From Pegea sp. RAD2-039 (taxonomy: Eukaryota; Chordata; Thaliacea; Salpida; Salpidae): a stretch of DNA of 64,000 nt. Under the pieces are notes generated by a model that saw only the letters and a list, made by a program, of their open reading frames with translations, had not been told where the DNA came from and did no database searches. Below, piece by piece: positions 24,815 to 36,810 of this stretch. The stretch's first letter is position 1; each line of letters begins with the position of its first letter. Location: positions 17,552 through 81,551 of the forward strand of contig JAQGEQ010000104.1 of NCBI GenBank assembly GCA_034620365.1, written 5' to 3'. A program made the translations under genes and the position numbers.

Positions 24815-25157
24815 ATGGCTAAATCAGGCTTTTCAGTATCCAAATTCGTCGATCTTCGAACAAAAAGTCGATTTTTGATTATTCCAATTAATTTTTTATT
24901 AAAACTAAAATCCATAAAAAAACAGAACATGAAAAGTATTACAAATAAAATACTTTACAAACAATTAATTTAAAAACTTTGATGCAAAATCTTTTTCTGC
25001 TCTGTTATATAAACAAGTTTCTTCAAAATATTTTCGCTTTACTAAAAGATTAAAAATTGTAGAGGTTGTATCAAACAAGTGGTTTATGGAAGCTTTTAAA
25101 GCTGTTTTAAAATATTTAAACATACGAAAAGGTTACTACAAAAAACTTGCTTTTTAA
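24815..25157 (+). other. Possible short coding remnant, unrecognised
   Basis: Two open stretches overlap in different frames. One (24815-24973, ATG-started, 52 residues) begins MAKSGFSVSKFVDLRTKSR. The other (24969-25157, 62 residues, no ATG at its start) ends SNKWFMEAFKAVLKYLNIRK plus seven residues. Both have a more protein-like composition than random AT-rich frames. I recognise no family. The region is single copy in the window, between two repeat arms. It may be a decayed gene or chance. Confidence 0.25.
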
Positions 25158-25159
25158 GA

Positions 25160-26180
25160 CAAATGTAAATAAACTGTTTATAAATGTTTATAAATAATTT
25201 GACTTTTCTTATATTGTTTGTAAAACAAAAACAAAATAAAATGAACTAAAAAAATTGTTTGAAAAAACAGAAGTTTTAATATCAAGCTAATAAATAAAAG
25301 AAATTAAAAATTTTTAGATTTCTTACTATTATAAGTAATTGTAAAATCAATAGATGTAAGAGTGCATCTTGTATAATTCGTAGTTATAATAGTTTTTTAT
25401 ACAATTCAATTAATAGAAGAAGTATATTAATATATATATGATTTTCGTAAAAAATAGAAGTTATTCAAATTATTTTTTAATTGAATTTTCGGTTAAAAGT
25501 TTTTGGACTCCAAGTTAAATATTAAGTAGCCACTGATTATTGCCAAATAAATAAAGTGAGTTTTTGACAATTTATTACTTTGTCGCAATCTAGAATTCAG
25601 TTGGTATCAACTTCAGTAAAATTCTTTCATAAATTTCTTAAAAGATTTTTGAAAACTTTTCACAATTAATTAATTTCCTTATTCTTTCATAAAATTAGTA
25701 TAAACTGATTCAAACGAACAATAATCTAAAAGTTTTAAAAATATTTATGCAAATCTAATAAAAGTATTAGATACGCAAAAGTTAATCAATTTAGAAATTG
25801 AAAAAAAAACCTTTCTGAGACATAAGTATTTATATTTATATAAAACAAAGTTTAATTTTTTCTTGCGTAGTCACCAAGCAAGACATTCATCTATTTAATA
25901 GAAATAGAAAAACATTTAACTATTTTAAAAAAATTCTTTCATTATATAATAATTTTATTCAATTTACTCACTACAAAAGATATTTTAAAATTATCATATA
26001 AGTTTCAATAGTTGTTGCATCTTTCAACCATTTATAATTTCTATATATAATGTAATCTTCAAAAAAACTTAAAAAAGCTTTATATAATTAAATTAATAAA
26101 TTAAACAGAATTACTTTAGTAAACAACGTATTCATCTTTTGAATATCATTTTAAATGATTAAAGTATACTAAACTTTTGA
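25160..26180. other. AT-rich, nothing recognised
   Basis: No gene, module or repeat copy was identified between the possible remnant and the module at 26186. Confidence 0.4.
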
Positions 26181-26185
26181 TGAAG

Positions 26186-26298
26186 CCACAAACTTAAGTT
26201 CTTATGCAGATTATATATAACATTTAAAAATGCTTTTCGACTGAAATACCAAATCCAGTATTTATAAATGCAATATTTGGAAGATGCACTTTTGCATC
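26186..26298 (+). repeat. Box-hairpin module, class A
   Basis: GAAGCCACAAACTTAAG, then ATTATATATAAC, then a perfect hairpin GATGCA-CTTT-TGCATC at 26283-26298, followed by TGTTTATCAACTAAG. Confidence 0.62.
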
Positions 26299-27765
26299 TG
26301 TTTATCAACTAAGTATTTTTCATAAGTAAAAAATACAGAGATCGTATTTTCTTTAAAGAAAATTTAGTTAAGTCTCATCATCAGATAATCTACATTTAGT
26401 TTCACCATTAAATATCATGAAGTTTGTTACAGTTGTAAATTATCTCGGAGGAATACAACAGTTCCTAGTTCAGTGTAAACGATTAATCGTCATTAAATAA
26501 ATCGTAATAAAGCAAAAATTTAAACACAAATTTAGCAAATATAAATTGTATATATAATATTCGAGCAAATGTTTATTAAAATAAATTTTAACTGTTAAAG
26601 AATATATTTTTAAAAAGTTAAAACCAAATGTAATTTTGATAATATGAATAGCATAAACAGGTTAAATTAAATCTAATAGATTAATTAAAAACCCATTAAC
26701 TTCTTATATAACTTTTTGCTTTTATTGTTTGCGTTGTGTAGCAAATAGAATATCTTGGCTAAGAACAAATATCTAATACTTTAGTAGCCGCTGATTAAAT
26801 TACTTTAATGGTTTGTATAATTTTTAGATTATTTTGATGATCAAACAAAAATAATCTGTGAATCTTAAAAAAGTCTCATTTCTAAAAACAAAAAGTCACA
26901 TGGTTTTGATTTAATTTTTGATCATCAGTACGACTGATCATTTTTAATTTTAATCATCGAAGTAGAATAAATTTAAATCTGAATTAAATAAAAGTTGATC
27001 AAAAAAATTAAACTAATTTTATTTGTATAATAGTAAACTTATAAAAAATTTCTTATCAACTTTAAAATCAAATTTTTAAATTGAACAAAATTTGTCAACA
27101 AATTGCTTATCAAGAAAATTATAAAATTAGTTTCATTTGAACTTGATCCCATAAATTTCAGATTGCAACAACGTTTATAAGATATGAAAAGTAAAATAAA
27201 ACTCAATCTTTCGTAAAAGATTGCAAAGTTTTCAAGTTTTGAGCTAAAGTACTTTACAACGAAACTTTAAATAATAAATAAGTTTAATAACTTGAGTTAT
27301 TATTCATCACAAAATATGTTTGTAAACATGTTATTGGTAATATGACAGATTTTTTACTAACTAAAAGCTTTTCATTCAGCAAAACTAGTATTTTGCTTTT
27401 TATTATCATTTAATCATAATCATTAAATATCAGCTTGGCAATTCTGTTTTTAATCCAGAAGATAGTTTATTTCATTTGACAAATATCAAAAAGTTTACAA
27501 AATTTCTATCATGAGCTGAAATATCAAAGAATACTATTTTGTTTCTAAAATTTTAAAAATTGTAAATTTTTGCCGTTGATATATCAAATTACAAAAAGTA
27601 AAAATAACTTTAATGAATGGAATTATGCGAATTTTTTAAACTACTTAAAATTAATATCTAAAATTGTTAGATAAAATTTTTTGTAAGCTGAAAGTAATGC
27701 CAAAAAATATTAAGATTATGATACAATTTTCTATTTTTCACATGTTTTATTTTTATAGGTAACCG

Positions 27766-27784
27766 TCTAGCCCAAAAGTAGTGG
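27766..27784. promoter_or_regulatory. CTCF-like motif 6, degenerate
   Basis: TCTAGCCCAAAAGTAGTGG; the decayed counterpart of 18981-18998. Confidence 0.25.
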
Positions 27785-28152
27785 AAAAGGAAATAGTTGA
27801 TTTGTTTTTTGTAAATTTATCTTTTAGTTTTGATTTGTTAACATTATCTAAAATAACAAAGTTTTTAAAATAGTCAGACTTACCAATGTACTCTTAATTT
27901 CTATTTTATAAAATACTATTTATACTATAAGTTTTTGTAAAGATACAGTGTTAATTAAAATCTAATATTATATAAAAATGAGTAAAAACAAGAAAATAAA
28001 TTATTGATAGATATAAAGAAACAAAATAAATGTTTTGATAAAAGTTGAGTTTAATGATAATTATTTTTATATTGAACTAATAATATCAGTATAACAACAA
28101 TATCATCAATAACATTATTGATTGATTAAAGCAATCAAAAAATTTACTGACA

Positions 28153-28270
28153 CCACAAACATAAGATTGAATAAAGATATTATATAACCGCATAGAATAC
28201 GGGGAAATAGTGTGTTAGTATCAATTAATTGATGCGTAGTATTTAAATTTGGACAGTGCACTTTTGCATC
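28153..28270 (+). repeat. Box-hairpin module, class A
   Basis: ACCACAAACATAAGATTGAA, TATATAACCG, then AGTGCACTTTTGCATC at 28255-28270 with one stem mismatch. Confidence 0.6.
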
Positions 28271-29267
28271 TTGATATCAAATAAATTTTACATAGACAAA
28301 ATAAGGTTTCGTGTTCTTTTGAGATTTCTTGACATTTATAGGCTCCTTGTACAAGCGTAATTTAAATTTTTTAATATTATTTTTTTCATTTAAAACAACA
28401 ATTTTTTAGAAAAAGAGTTTTTTTTGTACAAAATTCATCAATACCACAAACGAAAATTGTTTTTCAATTCTTGCAGAAACATCAAGATTTTGCGTTTTCA
28501 GAAAAAAAAGAAAATTGTATTAATATGAAGTGATGAACAGGTTTTAACAATTTGGATAATTTTCTAAATTTACAATTATCACTTGAAGGCTTTACACATT
28601 AAAACTAACGATAACTAAGATATTGTAATAATATTTATACAAATCATAATAAAATTATACAGTTATACATGAGCTGTACCAACTCCTATGTTTGTAGTTT
28701 CATCAAAGATTACTCATGCTTTATTAAATTGATATTGTAATTAAAAATATAATTATTATAAAGATTATAATTTTTGTTTTAATTGAATATCTAACTATTC
28801 ACATAATAATTATTTTTATTTCTTTAATTTAAAATAAATTTTTTTTTCATTAAATTAAGAAAAGTCAATTAAATTAACAAGATATTAATTAACAGTTATA
28901 AGATGAAATAGCTTTATTACATCAAATTCTGAAGTAGTTAAAGTTTATCTGAAGAAAATCAAAATTTCTAACTTATGTTTAATGGTATAAATTTTAAATA
29001 AAAAATCAATCTTTTTAGGATTAAATGCAGAAGTAATTTAAAAATCATAGAAAATTATAGATAATGTATATAATTCTCTATGATTTCAGAATAAATTCAT
29101 CACGTCTATTCTATTTTTTTCTATCATGAGATTAAATATCAAACAAAATTGGTTTGCTTTTACAGTTTTAAAAATTTATATTTTATACAGTTTAGAATAA
29201 ATTTAATTTTTTTTGTTTGACTCATTACAAAAATCTAAAATTTTTAATTTTTTTGTTTTGACTGCTT

Positions 29268-29281
29268 GCGCCATCTAGCGG
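29268..29281 (-). promoter_or_regulatory. CTCF-like motif 7
   Basis: GCGCCATCTAGCGG, the best-formed copy. Its reverse complement CCGCTAGATGGCGC fits the CTCF consensus CCASYAGRKGGCRS at 13 of 14 positions. Confidence 0.45.
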
Positions 29282-29917
29282 ATAGATTAAGTTTGCTACA
29301 ATAATAAATACCTGAAACTTAAATAATCTTTTGTTGTCAATTACCTTAAACTAACTTGAGGAATAAAAATAGACCTGTTTTTTAGCAAATAATCTTCAAA
29401 AAATAGGTTAAGCACCAGAAAGTTTCATAATCTGAAATTAAGAAAATGTAGTTGAGTAAATATTTTACAAAGGAGTCGTTTTCAGTAGATGTAAAAGATA
29501 TTTCGCAACGCGAACAATTAGGATAAATCTAATATAAACAATATTATAATATATTTGTACAAATAGTATTAGTTGGTTAAGTTTATTTAATATTTATGTC
29601 AGAAAAAGTGTTCTATACAATTTTCATGAAGCTTTTATTATTTGGTTACTTTCTACAAAATTAACTATTTATTATGAGAAACTTAAGGCCAAGGACTTTA
29701 TTTTTGAGGGTATCTTTTGTTTTAATATAGTTTTTTAATTTTTCTAGTCTAATTAATTTAAAGATGAACAATAATATTTGATTCTTTTTAATAAATTATA
29801 AAATATTCACAAATCATAAGTTTTAGAATTATATTTTTCAAAATTTAATTTTAAATGTTTCTTATTTTACTTTGTATATAATTATTATTATTTAAATATA
29901 TTACATTTAGTTTGCAG

Positions 29918-30446
29918 CTAACACTTCAAAAAAAGAACATTCATCTAAGAAGTTGAAAAAAGCTAAAAAAGAAAAATTCTCAGAATCTAATTCAGGCAAA
30001 CTTTCTGAAAAAACAAAAAACATAAATAAAAAGTAAAAATTGAGAATATATTATAAATAATTAATATATTCTAGATTATAAATGATGGATCTACCATTGT
30101 TCCTTTTTATAAAATAAAATCATATTTACAAAACTTGTTACAGATCTCTAAAATCTGTCCTTGATGAAGCTGAGTTTATAGTTTATGAGCCAGGTGAAAA
30201 TGGGAGAGTTTTTCCTGAAAATCTTTCAGTTAAGCAGATTGAATCTATGGTTGGGGATAAGAATACAATCACTGATATGCTATTTTCTTGGTTTGTTATT
30301 GTTTTTATAGATTTTGAATTTAATTTTTTTACATAATCTTCAGCAATGAATCAAATGGTTTGTATATAGTTCCAATCAAAGAAGCAAAGTTGTTTTTTCC
30401 TGATTTAGTCATCAAATATTATGAAGAAAGACTTTGTTTTGGTTAG
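29918..30446 (+). CDS. HP1/chromobox-like protein, last three exons with chromoshadow domain
   Basis: Three exons join in phase: 29918-30032, 30144-30290 and 30344-30446, with introns of 111 and 53 bases. Each intron has GT at its start and AG at its end, and each exon has the length needed to keep the frame. The first exon gives a lysine-rich hinge (SSKKLKKAKKEKF). The other two give a chromoshadow domain starting near VLDEAEFIVYEPGENGRVFP and ending FFPDLVIKYYEERLCFG-stop; the end matches the HP1 hallmark CPQ(I/V)VI.FYEERL. Chromoshadow domains dimerise and bind PxVxL proteins in heterochromatin. Upstream exons, including any chromodomain, were not found and must lie beyond the repeats or outside the window. 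It could instead be a processed or partial duplicate, but the introns and clean frame argue for a working 3' end. Confidence 0.82.
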
Positions 30447-30507
30447 AGCTTTTGATTGTAACTTTTATTGTTTAACATCAAAATGGAATTTTTTTCTTAA
30501 AATTGTG

Positions 30508-30513
30508 AATAAA
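30508..30513 (+). terminator. Poly(A) signal for the HP1-like gene
   Basis: AATAAA lies 62 bases after the TAG stop at 30444-30446 and is followed by a T-rich stretch. Confidence 0.5.
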
Positions 30514-30519
30514 TAAGTT

Positions 30520-31190
30520 TTTTTTATTGAAAATTGTATATATTTAAAAATAAATTTTCTAATCATTTCAATTTTAGTAAAGAAAAGTTTATACAAATAT
30601 TTATTTTTTAGAAATTTTGAGAAATATTTACATAATATTATTAATATTATTCATTAACAAGCTTAAAAGTTTGTTTATAGCTTAAGTAGTCGAATCTAAT
30701 GAATATTTTAGATTAGATAAACATGAACTAAAAAATATAATTCATATTAAGAAAATAAACTTTTGTGTAAATGAGGAATAAAAAGTCTTTTCAAATTGTT
30801 TAATTTGGAAATAAAACAGAAGCTATAAATAGGAAGAATTCGTAGTCAGCTTTGGAGATTTTTTTCATATGCTGCGGTAGGACCTAAAAAAAACTTTTTC
30901 AATTGGAATATGCATAACTAATGGATAAAGAAATATTAAAGACATGTTTAAGAAGTAGTACTGTGAAATAGATGAAAAACTTAACCAGATAGGAAATATT
31001 TTGTTCAAGTATATAAGTAATTATGTGGTTAATATTATAAAGACATAAATGCCCTATTTAGTAGCAACAAAATCAGGTTATAATGGAGTAAAATTACATA
31101 ATAAAAGATGCAGAAATAATGAGGTAACAAAAAGAAGTATAAAATTCATTTTTATTATTATTTTTACATACATTAGTTAACTGATGCTTT
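30520..31190. other. Intergenic, nothing recognised
   Basis: A largely single-copy AT-rich stretch between the HP1-like gene and a LINE 3' remnant. No box-hairpin module is present. Confidence 0.4.
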
Positions 31191-31194
31191 AATT

Positions 31195-31290
31195 ATATTT
31201 ATTTCTTTATTTATTGCAGTAAATGCAAAGGGGATGCCTAAAAAGACCACCTCTCGTTAAACTACATTCTCAAAATTAACATTTTAATAC
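31195..31290 (-). mobile_element. LINE 3' end remnant
   Basis: It has the same order as 735-830 of the full LINE: TTTATT repeats, then ATGCAAAGGGGATGCCTAAA and ACCACCTCTCGTTAA, matching the full element's GGAGGGTATCTAAA and GCACCTCTCGCTAA. A 5'-truncated insertion of the same family in the same orientation. Confidence 0.65.
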
Positions 31291-31384
31291 AAGATTTGTA
31301 GATACAAAACTCCTAATTTGAAGATGGAGTTGGAGCCGGAGTAGGCTGTTCATTATTGTATTCAGTGTCATTCTGGTAGCTTCT

Positions 31385-31722
31385 GCAATGCTAGATTAGA
31401 GCAATTTATTTTTGATTAGAAATTCGAAAACTTGTTTCGAAACATTTTGCTAATATTTTTATAATCTCTCTCATAATACAACAATTCAGTAATTTTTCTT
31501 CTTAGAAAATATCATACAAGATTTCGTTTGATTCTGGTAAATACCATCGTTTACTTTTTGCGTTTTCATTAACTTCTAATGATTCTCATAATATATTTAG
31601 ATAAAAATTATTTGTTAGGAAAGCACTCATTTTTTGTTGCTTTTTAATGCTAGATTAGACCAGTTATTCTTTGATTAGAAATTCGAAAACTTGTTTCGAA
31701 ACATTTTGCTAATTTTTTATAA
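31385..31722 (+). repeat. Direct repeat pair of about 80 bases
   Basis: The segment with AATTCGAAAACTTGTTTCGA at 31391-31470 recurs at 31645-31722 with few changes. Each holds a small inverted repeat around CGAAAAC and GTTTCG. Confidence 0.6.
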
Positions 31723-31890
31723 TGACACTGTTGTCTTCACAGTAAACAAATATGTAGAATGATTCATTTACATATACTTTTTTTCAGTTTTCGTTGTGTT
31801 GATGTCATTATAATATTTTAAAGAAGTACGTAATCTTATTTTCTTCACTTAACGCTAACATGACGAAATTTATGATACAAAATCCATTTA
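31720..31890 (+). repeat. Repeat family R3, copy 1
   Basis: AATGACACTGTTGTCTTCAC through TGTTGATGTCATTATA to CACTTAACGCTAACATGA. Further copies begin near 35575, 36600 and 37725. Confidence 0.55.
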
Positions 31891-34260
31891 TACAAATTTT
31901 GTTAAAAATAAATTCAATTTTTTCTTTGAAAAGTTTAGTTTTAGGCGATAAATTACAAAATCAAGAAAACACAAAACAGTTAAAATCTATTTTTCTGTCA
32001 ATCCTGTCTTATTACTTTTAGTACTTATAGTACAAACTTATTTTATTATTTGAAATTATTGTTTACAATTTACAATATATCAGATGCACAAGATCTTTTG
32101 TATAGAATTTCATTAAAAAATTTTATTTTTTTCACATGAGACTGTGATGATCTTTCAGGCATAAAACTATTTGAAAAAAATTATTTATAAAAAAGAGAAT
32201 ATATGATACTATTTTTTATATTTTCAATTTTTTAATTATAATATAGTTATGGTTGTTATTTGATAGTACATTCTGTAATTGTTATTATACTTTTTATGTG
32301 ATTGCAGCTATTTAAAACAATAAAAATGTTGATGGTTATGCATTAGTATTCACATTTAAACACTGATATAATATGAATATTTTTATATTATTTAATAATT
32401 ATATAAGACAACTTCATTTATATAAAACAAGAAAACTAAAGTTTATTGTATTTCCAAATTTGTGCTTTGCTTATATATTTCTAAAAATAATTTGGTGAAG
32501 ATTTATAAAAAATATTTTACATTTTTTTAGTTAAACAATTTTACTGAGAAATAAATCAGAATAAAATTAAAAAATTAACGAAATGATTTATTTTATAAAT
32601 AAAAATAATCAAAATTTAATCAAGAAACAAAATTTCCTTTTAACGTCAACCAGTGATTTATTTGTTTTTGAAATTTCTTTTATTTTTATGTTGATTAATA
32701 GTTGTGAAATTATTTGAAATTAGATGACAATTAAATAACAAATTAAGCTATCATAAAATAACTGTTTAAAATGGATTTAAATTTAAGAGGAAAATGAAAC
32801 AATTCAGAACTAGTTACTATTACAAGTATTTAAAACTACTTGAATATTTAGTTTATCATAATCATACAAGAAGTAAAATTTAAGCTTAAGTTTGTATCTA
32901 TTTATTTCTGTTTTCCATTTTAATAATTGCTTTATTTATTATCCTTAAAGAATAATTGTGTTTGTTCTTTTGTATTAACTTTGAATTAAAAATTAAAATT
33001 GAAAACAAAAAATTGAATAAATTTAATTTAGTTAATTTGAAATCAATCTCTTAATTTTCTAGTCAAATCATTCAATCTACAAACATTTTTCGATTATTTA
33101 GTATTTAAAAAATCAAAATTTAATATTAATTTTGTAATAATTTTTAATGAACAATCAAAATAATTTCAATGAATTTGTTAGAAATTTTTATGCACGAATA
33201 GGTAATGTTTGATTTGTATCAAGATTTAATGTGTACCCATTTAAAAAAAAATTAGTATTTTTGTTACACTTTAAAACACTAGAAAAAAGTAATAATGTTA
33301 TAAAGTTAATACAGATGTACGGAAAGAACTGTTGAATGAGTGAAGTTGGTATAAAAAAATGTTTTCCTTGAAATTTATGTAAGAAATCCAAATAATCATA
33401 TTGTTACATTTTGTTGAATCTGAACTTTATAAAAAATGATTGCATTCTACTTGTTGATATCAACTGATTCCGTCAGTTTCAAAAATAAAATGATAGCTAG
33501 CAAGCTCATTAGTTTAAATCAACAATGTTACTTTATATAACCAACTACTCATCTTGTGCTTGTGGGTTGAACAATTTTTAAGCATTTATTTTCAATTACG
33601 TCGAGTTTTCTGTCATTCACATAAAATTAATTAATTTTACTAGATTTTCAAAAAAATTTAATGTACTTCTAATAATTAAAATAAAATTTCTTATTACTTT
33701 GATTGATACGAAAGAGAGCCATTATATAAAAATTTCTTAACATTTCATTTCAAATTTAAGTATTTATGTATCTCATTTCTCACTAAATTCTATTCTAGGA
33801 AAATAAGTTTTGTTCTAATGTTATAGAATAGATGTTGCAGTTAAAACTGTTTTGAACATTTAGTGTTTGTAATGTTCAAACACTGTTCAAAAAAAATGCA
33901 GCAAAAATACTGATTTGAATTTACTTGGCAAACGATAGAAGATTAATATTAAAGATTTTAAATTTGCTAATTAAAGTAGTTTCTTAAGTTATAAAAAGCT
34001 ATGTGAAGTTATTTATTTATCTGTCAGACTTACAGTAAATCATAACAAATCTACCTTTAAATAAAATTTAGAGAATTTGTAAATGACATTCATACATAGC
34101 CTACCATAAACGGATCTTATTTGGAAGCAATATCATTTAATAAAAGAAATTTTTTTAGTTTATCATTCTTGCGTTCGAAACTTTTAATTTTTCATTAGAA
34201 TTAGTTTGAGTTTACTTAAAATTCTCGATATATATTAACTGTTTGTGTTTACAAAAGATT
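31890..34260. other. AT-rich, no gene supported
   Basis: The minus-strand open frame at 33188-33391 has no recognisable motif and AT-driven composition. No module, LINE piece or RNA gene was seen. The part near 34090-34130 resembles 37385-37430. Confidence 0.4.
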
Positions 34261-34269
34261 TGTAAAATT

Positions 34270-34760
34270 TTAAAAACTTATTACTAAAATAAGAATAATA
34301 AAATAAATAAATCTAGTGCTAATAATAAATACAATTCAAATATTAATTGAATAATATTCCAACTGCTAGAAAGAAACAGTTGAATTTGAAAACAAATTTT
34401 TGCCAGAGAAAATACCATGTTGAAAAATTTTCAACACTCCAAATTGTAAATGCCTTACGGCGGTATCTTTGGTGTAAAAGGTCGTACAGAATAAGTATTC
34501 TAATCATGACTTCTTACTCTAATCTTCGTGGGTTGTAGAGTTTTCACAGACAACCTGTTTTGAATTTATTAAAATCTAAATTTATTTTCGTATTTAATCA
34601 AAAGTGTTAACCTACGAAAAATTTTAACTAAGACATAAATTTGTTGAAACATTTTTTTTCGACAGTTAATCTCTGTGATTAAACAATTTTATTTTTTTGA
34701 TTTAAACTTCCATAAAAATATGAACTAATAAACAATATAAAATGCAGCAGAAAATAGACT
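34270..34760. repeat. Direct repeat R4, copy 1 (second copy 38.26-38.725 kb)
   Basis: Shared words are ATCTAGTGCTAATAATAA, AACACTCCAAATTGTAAATG and GGCGGTAT. The copy includes a class B-like module on the minus strand: hairpin GTTGAAAAATTTTCAAC at 34419-34435 and box variant near 34527. The plus-strand open frame at 34347-34538 is a by-product. Confidence 0.65.
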
Positions 34761-35574
34761 GCTTAACAAAAATGTTCTAATAAAATTGTTATCCAGCTAT
34801 TAAATAAGTGTAATTTTATAGTAAAACTAATTATAAAGATAATTAAAACAATTTCAAATATCGTTTTTGTATTCTATCAAACAATTTTATTAAATTTAAT
34901 AATATAAATTTAAATATTCCTAATCAAAAATAATTTTATTAACTTGTTTATGATAAAGTTAAAAAGAAAAGTTATAAAAATAAATTAAAATCAGAGTAAA
35001 AATATTCTATTGGTTATGGTACATTAATATTTAGTTAAAGATTTATCTAAATCTGTAAGCATTTTATAGTTTTTAATTTTATCACTTTAAATATTAAATA
35101 AATATTTATTAAAATAAATTTATTAAGAATTGAAATCAGTTAAGTTTCAAGATTTTAAAAATGCTTTGAAAAATAAACTTAAGATGTTATATTATGAATA
35201 TTTAACAAAAGTGAAAAGATCAATCAGTTAAAAATCACTGATTCAAAACTATTGAACTTTTGAAACGATTAAAAACTTACATTCAGAAACATAAAACTAT
35301 TTTTGAAACAAAAATAAAATAAATCTGAAAAAAACAAAAGAAATACTAAAACATAAATCCATGAAACATTATATTTACTTTCAAAGCATCAAGTTTGAGT
35401 GAAAAAGGTTTTAAACATATTTATAATTTAACATTTGCGTTTAAAGCATAAAGAAACTATTTGAAATGAACTCACAAACACAAGGCAAACACGTTGTTAT
35501 ATAAAGTATCTAATTTATTACGATCCTATCAGTCTATCAACAAAATAGATAATGGTCAGAGAGAATTTTGAAAA

Positions 35575-35830
35575 CTGATACTGTCAGTTGCATTTAACAA
35601 AAAAATTTATTGTATTCAATGATATAAAAGAATGCGGTGAGCTTGTTCCTTTCTTTCATAGGTTGTATCATTCTTTTGTTACGTAAATTCTAAATGACAC
35701 TGTCTTCAGTCAACAAATATGTAGAATGATTCATTTAAAAATTTCCACTTTTTTTCTGATTTCGTCGTGTTGATGTCATCATACTACTGTAAAGAAGTAC
35801 TTAATCTTATTTGACTTAGCAAAAATTTTT
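35575..35830 (+). repeat. Repeat family R3, copy 2
   Basis: Begins ACTGATACTGTCAGTTGCAT and ends near AAAGAAGTACTTAATCTTA, immediately before a LINE fragment. Confidence 0.55.
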
Positions 35831-36165
35831 ATGAAAACAAGTCTTAAAGCTTTAAGCAAAGGGAATTGCTTCTGTGAAAATTATAATGGTATAAACAAGT
35901 TTCTATCAGGTCTTGACTGGTTTTCGGTTTTCAACTCTTCGAAGATATCGATACTATTTAGTCAAGGTTTATTATCATTTACAGAGCTAATCAAAAATTT
36001 CATATTTTTTTATAAAGTCAACAAAAAACTGCATTTGCCCAAATATTTGAAGAATAAACGACAATTAAAAAGTCTCCTATACAAACAAACTAAAGTAGAC
36101 CCTTTCACCAAATCTCTCTACAAACATATAACTTATGAATTTTGTTATTTTGCAGGAATCAATAG
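35831..36165 (+). mobile_element. LINE ORF2 fragment between endonuclease and reverse transcriptase
   Basis: The open frame 35831-36193 contains ENYNGINKFLSGLDWFSVFN and later YKVNKKLHLPKYLKN, then LLYKQTK. These align with the full LINE's linker region at about 2660-2930 (minus strand), which has FLSGVDWISVFN, YRVNKKPHLPRYLKN and LLYKQTK. It carries a few in-frame changes and small deletions. The frame survives by chance or because the insertion is young; no catalytic motif is present. It opposes the 0.7-5.2 kb element in orientation. Confidence 0.8.
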
Positions 36166-36214
36166 CCTGTTTGTAAATTTTGAGTTTTCTTAGTAAGTAA
36201 TACGTGTTTATTTG

Positions 36215-36275
36215 CAACCGGAACAACGCCCCCTTCCTGCTAGGCAGGTATCATAGCTGCTTGGCAAAACTAATA
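36215..36275. other. GC-rich island with small hairpin
   Basis: CCGGAACAACGCCCCCTTCC followed by CCTGCTAGGCAGG, a 5-base stem with a 3-base loop. It directly follows the LINE fragment and may belong to another element. It does not fit a tRNA. Confidence 0.35.
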
Positions 36276-36599
36276 GACCATTGAATATAGACATTAAAGT
36301 ATAATTAAATACTTTCAATAGAAAACAAAACTACTGTTCTTAAATATAGAAAATAATTACTTCAGCAAACAACTTGATAAGTAATTTAAAAACAGCAATA
36401 AACAAAGATAAAAATTCACTTGTAAAAATCATTTCTATGAGATCAAAAAAACTAACCTTAATTTGTTTTCGTCTATAGAAAACAAAGAAATGTTCAACTG
36501 TTTTAGTACAAATTAGACAAGTGATTAATATATTACTAATGATATAATTCAAATTCTGATTTTAAAATTTTATTAAATCATTAAAAAAAAAAGATAACA

Positions 36600-36810
36600 T
36601 GAAAATTTGGAAACTGATATTGTCAGTTGCGTTTAATCCTAAAACTATCTTTTATTTAATAGAACGTACCAATGTCATAAAACTTTTTCTAAAATTTTTC
36701 ATTAAATTTGTTTAATTCTAAAAGACAATATCAAAAGTAAACAAGCATCTATAATCTTAATCTTCATTGAATCATTTGCAAATTCTAAATTTTTGTGCTT
36801 TTGTTATGTT
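36600..36810 (+). repeat. Repeat family R3, copy 3, diverged
   Basis: Begins ACTGATATTGTCAGTTGCGT and ends with TTGATGTCATTATC. The middle is diverged from the other copies. Confidence 0.4.

Larger units (their letters stand above)
26690..29525. repeat. Composite repeat: direct copy of 17.33-18.0 kb, then right arm of inverted repeat
   Basis: The part 26690-27280 is a direct copy of 17330-18000 (AAAAACCCATTAA, then CTTTTTGCTT). From 27470 to 29525 the sequence is the inverted partner of 15400-17330. The final part (29268-29525) is also a close direct copy of 43568-43825. Confidence 0.7.

Noticed and set aside
26283-26310. Helitron 3' end (hairpin then CTAAG) at the class A hairpin
   Set aside because: Only this copy has CTRR at the right distance; the other GATGCA hairpins lack it, and no Helitron 5' end, Rep or helicase sequence was seen.
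5170-29525. CRISPR array or simple satellite as the explanation of the repeats
   Set aside because: Repeats occur on both strands, with irregular spacing and long shared flanks, not as short repeats with unique spacers or a fixed head-to-tail period.
36215-36275. tRNA gene in the GC-rich island
   Set aside because: No B-box like GGTTCGA, no acceptor stem pairing and no cloverleaf could be drawn.
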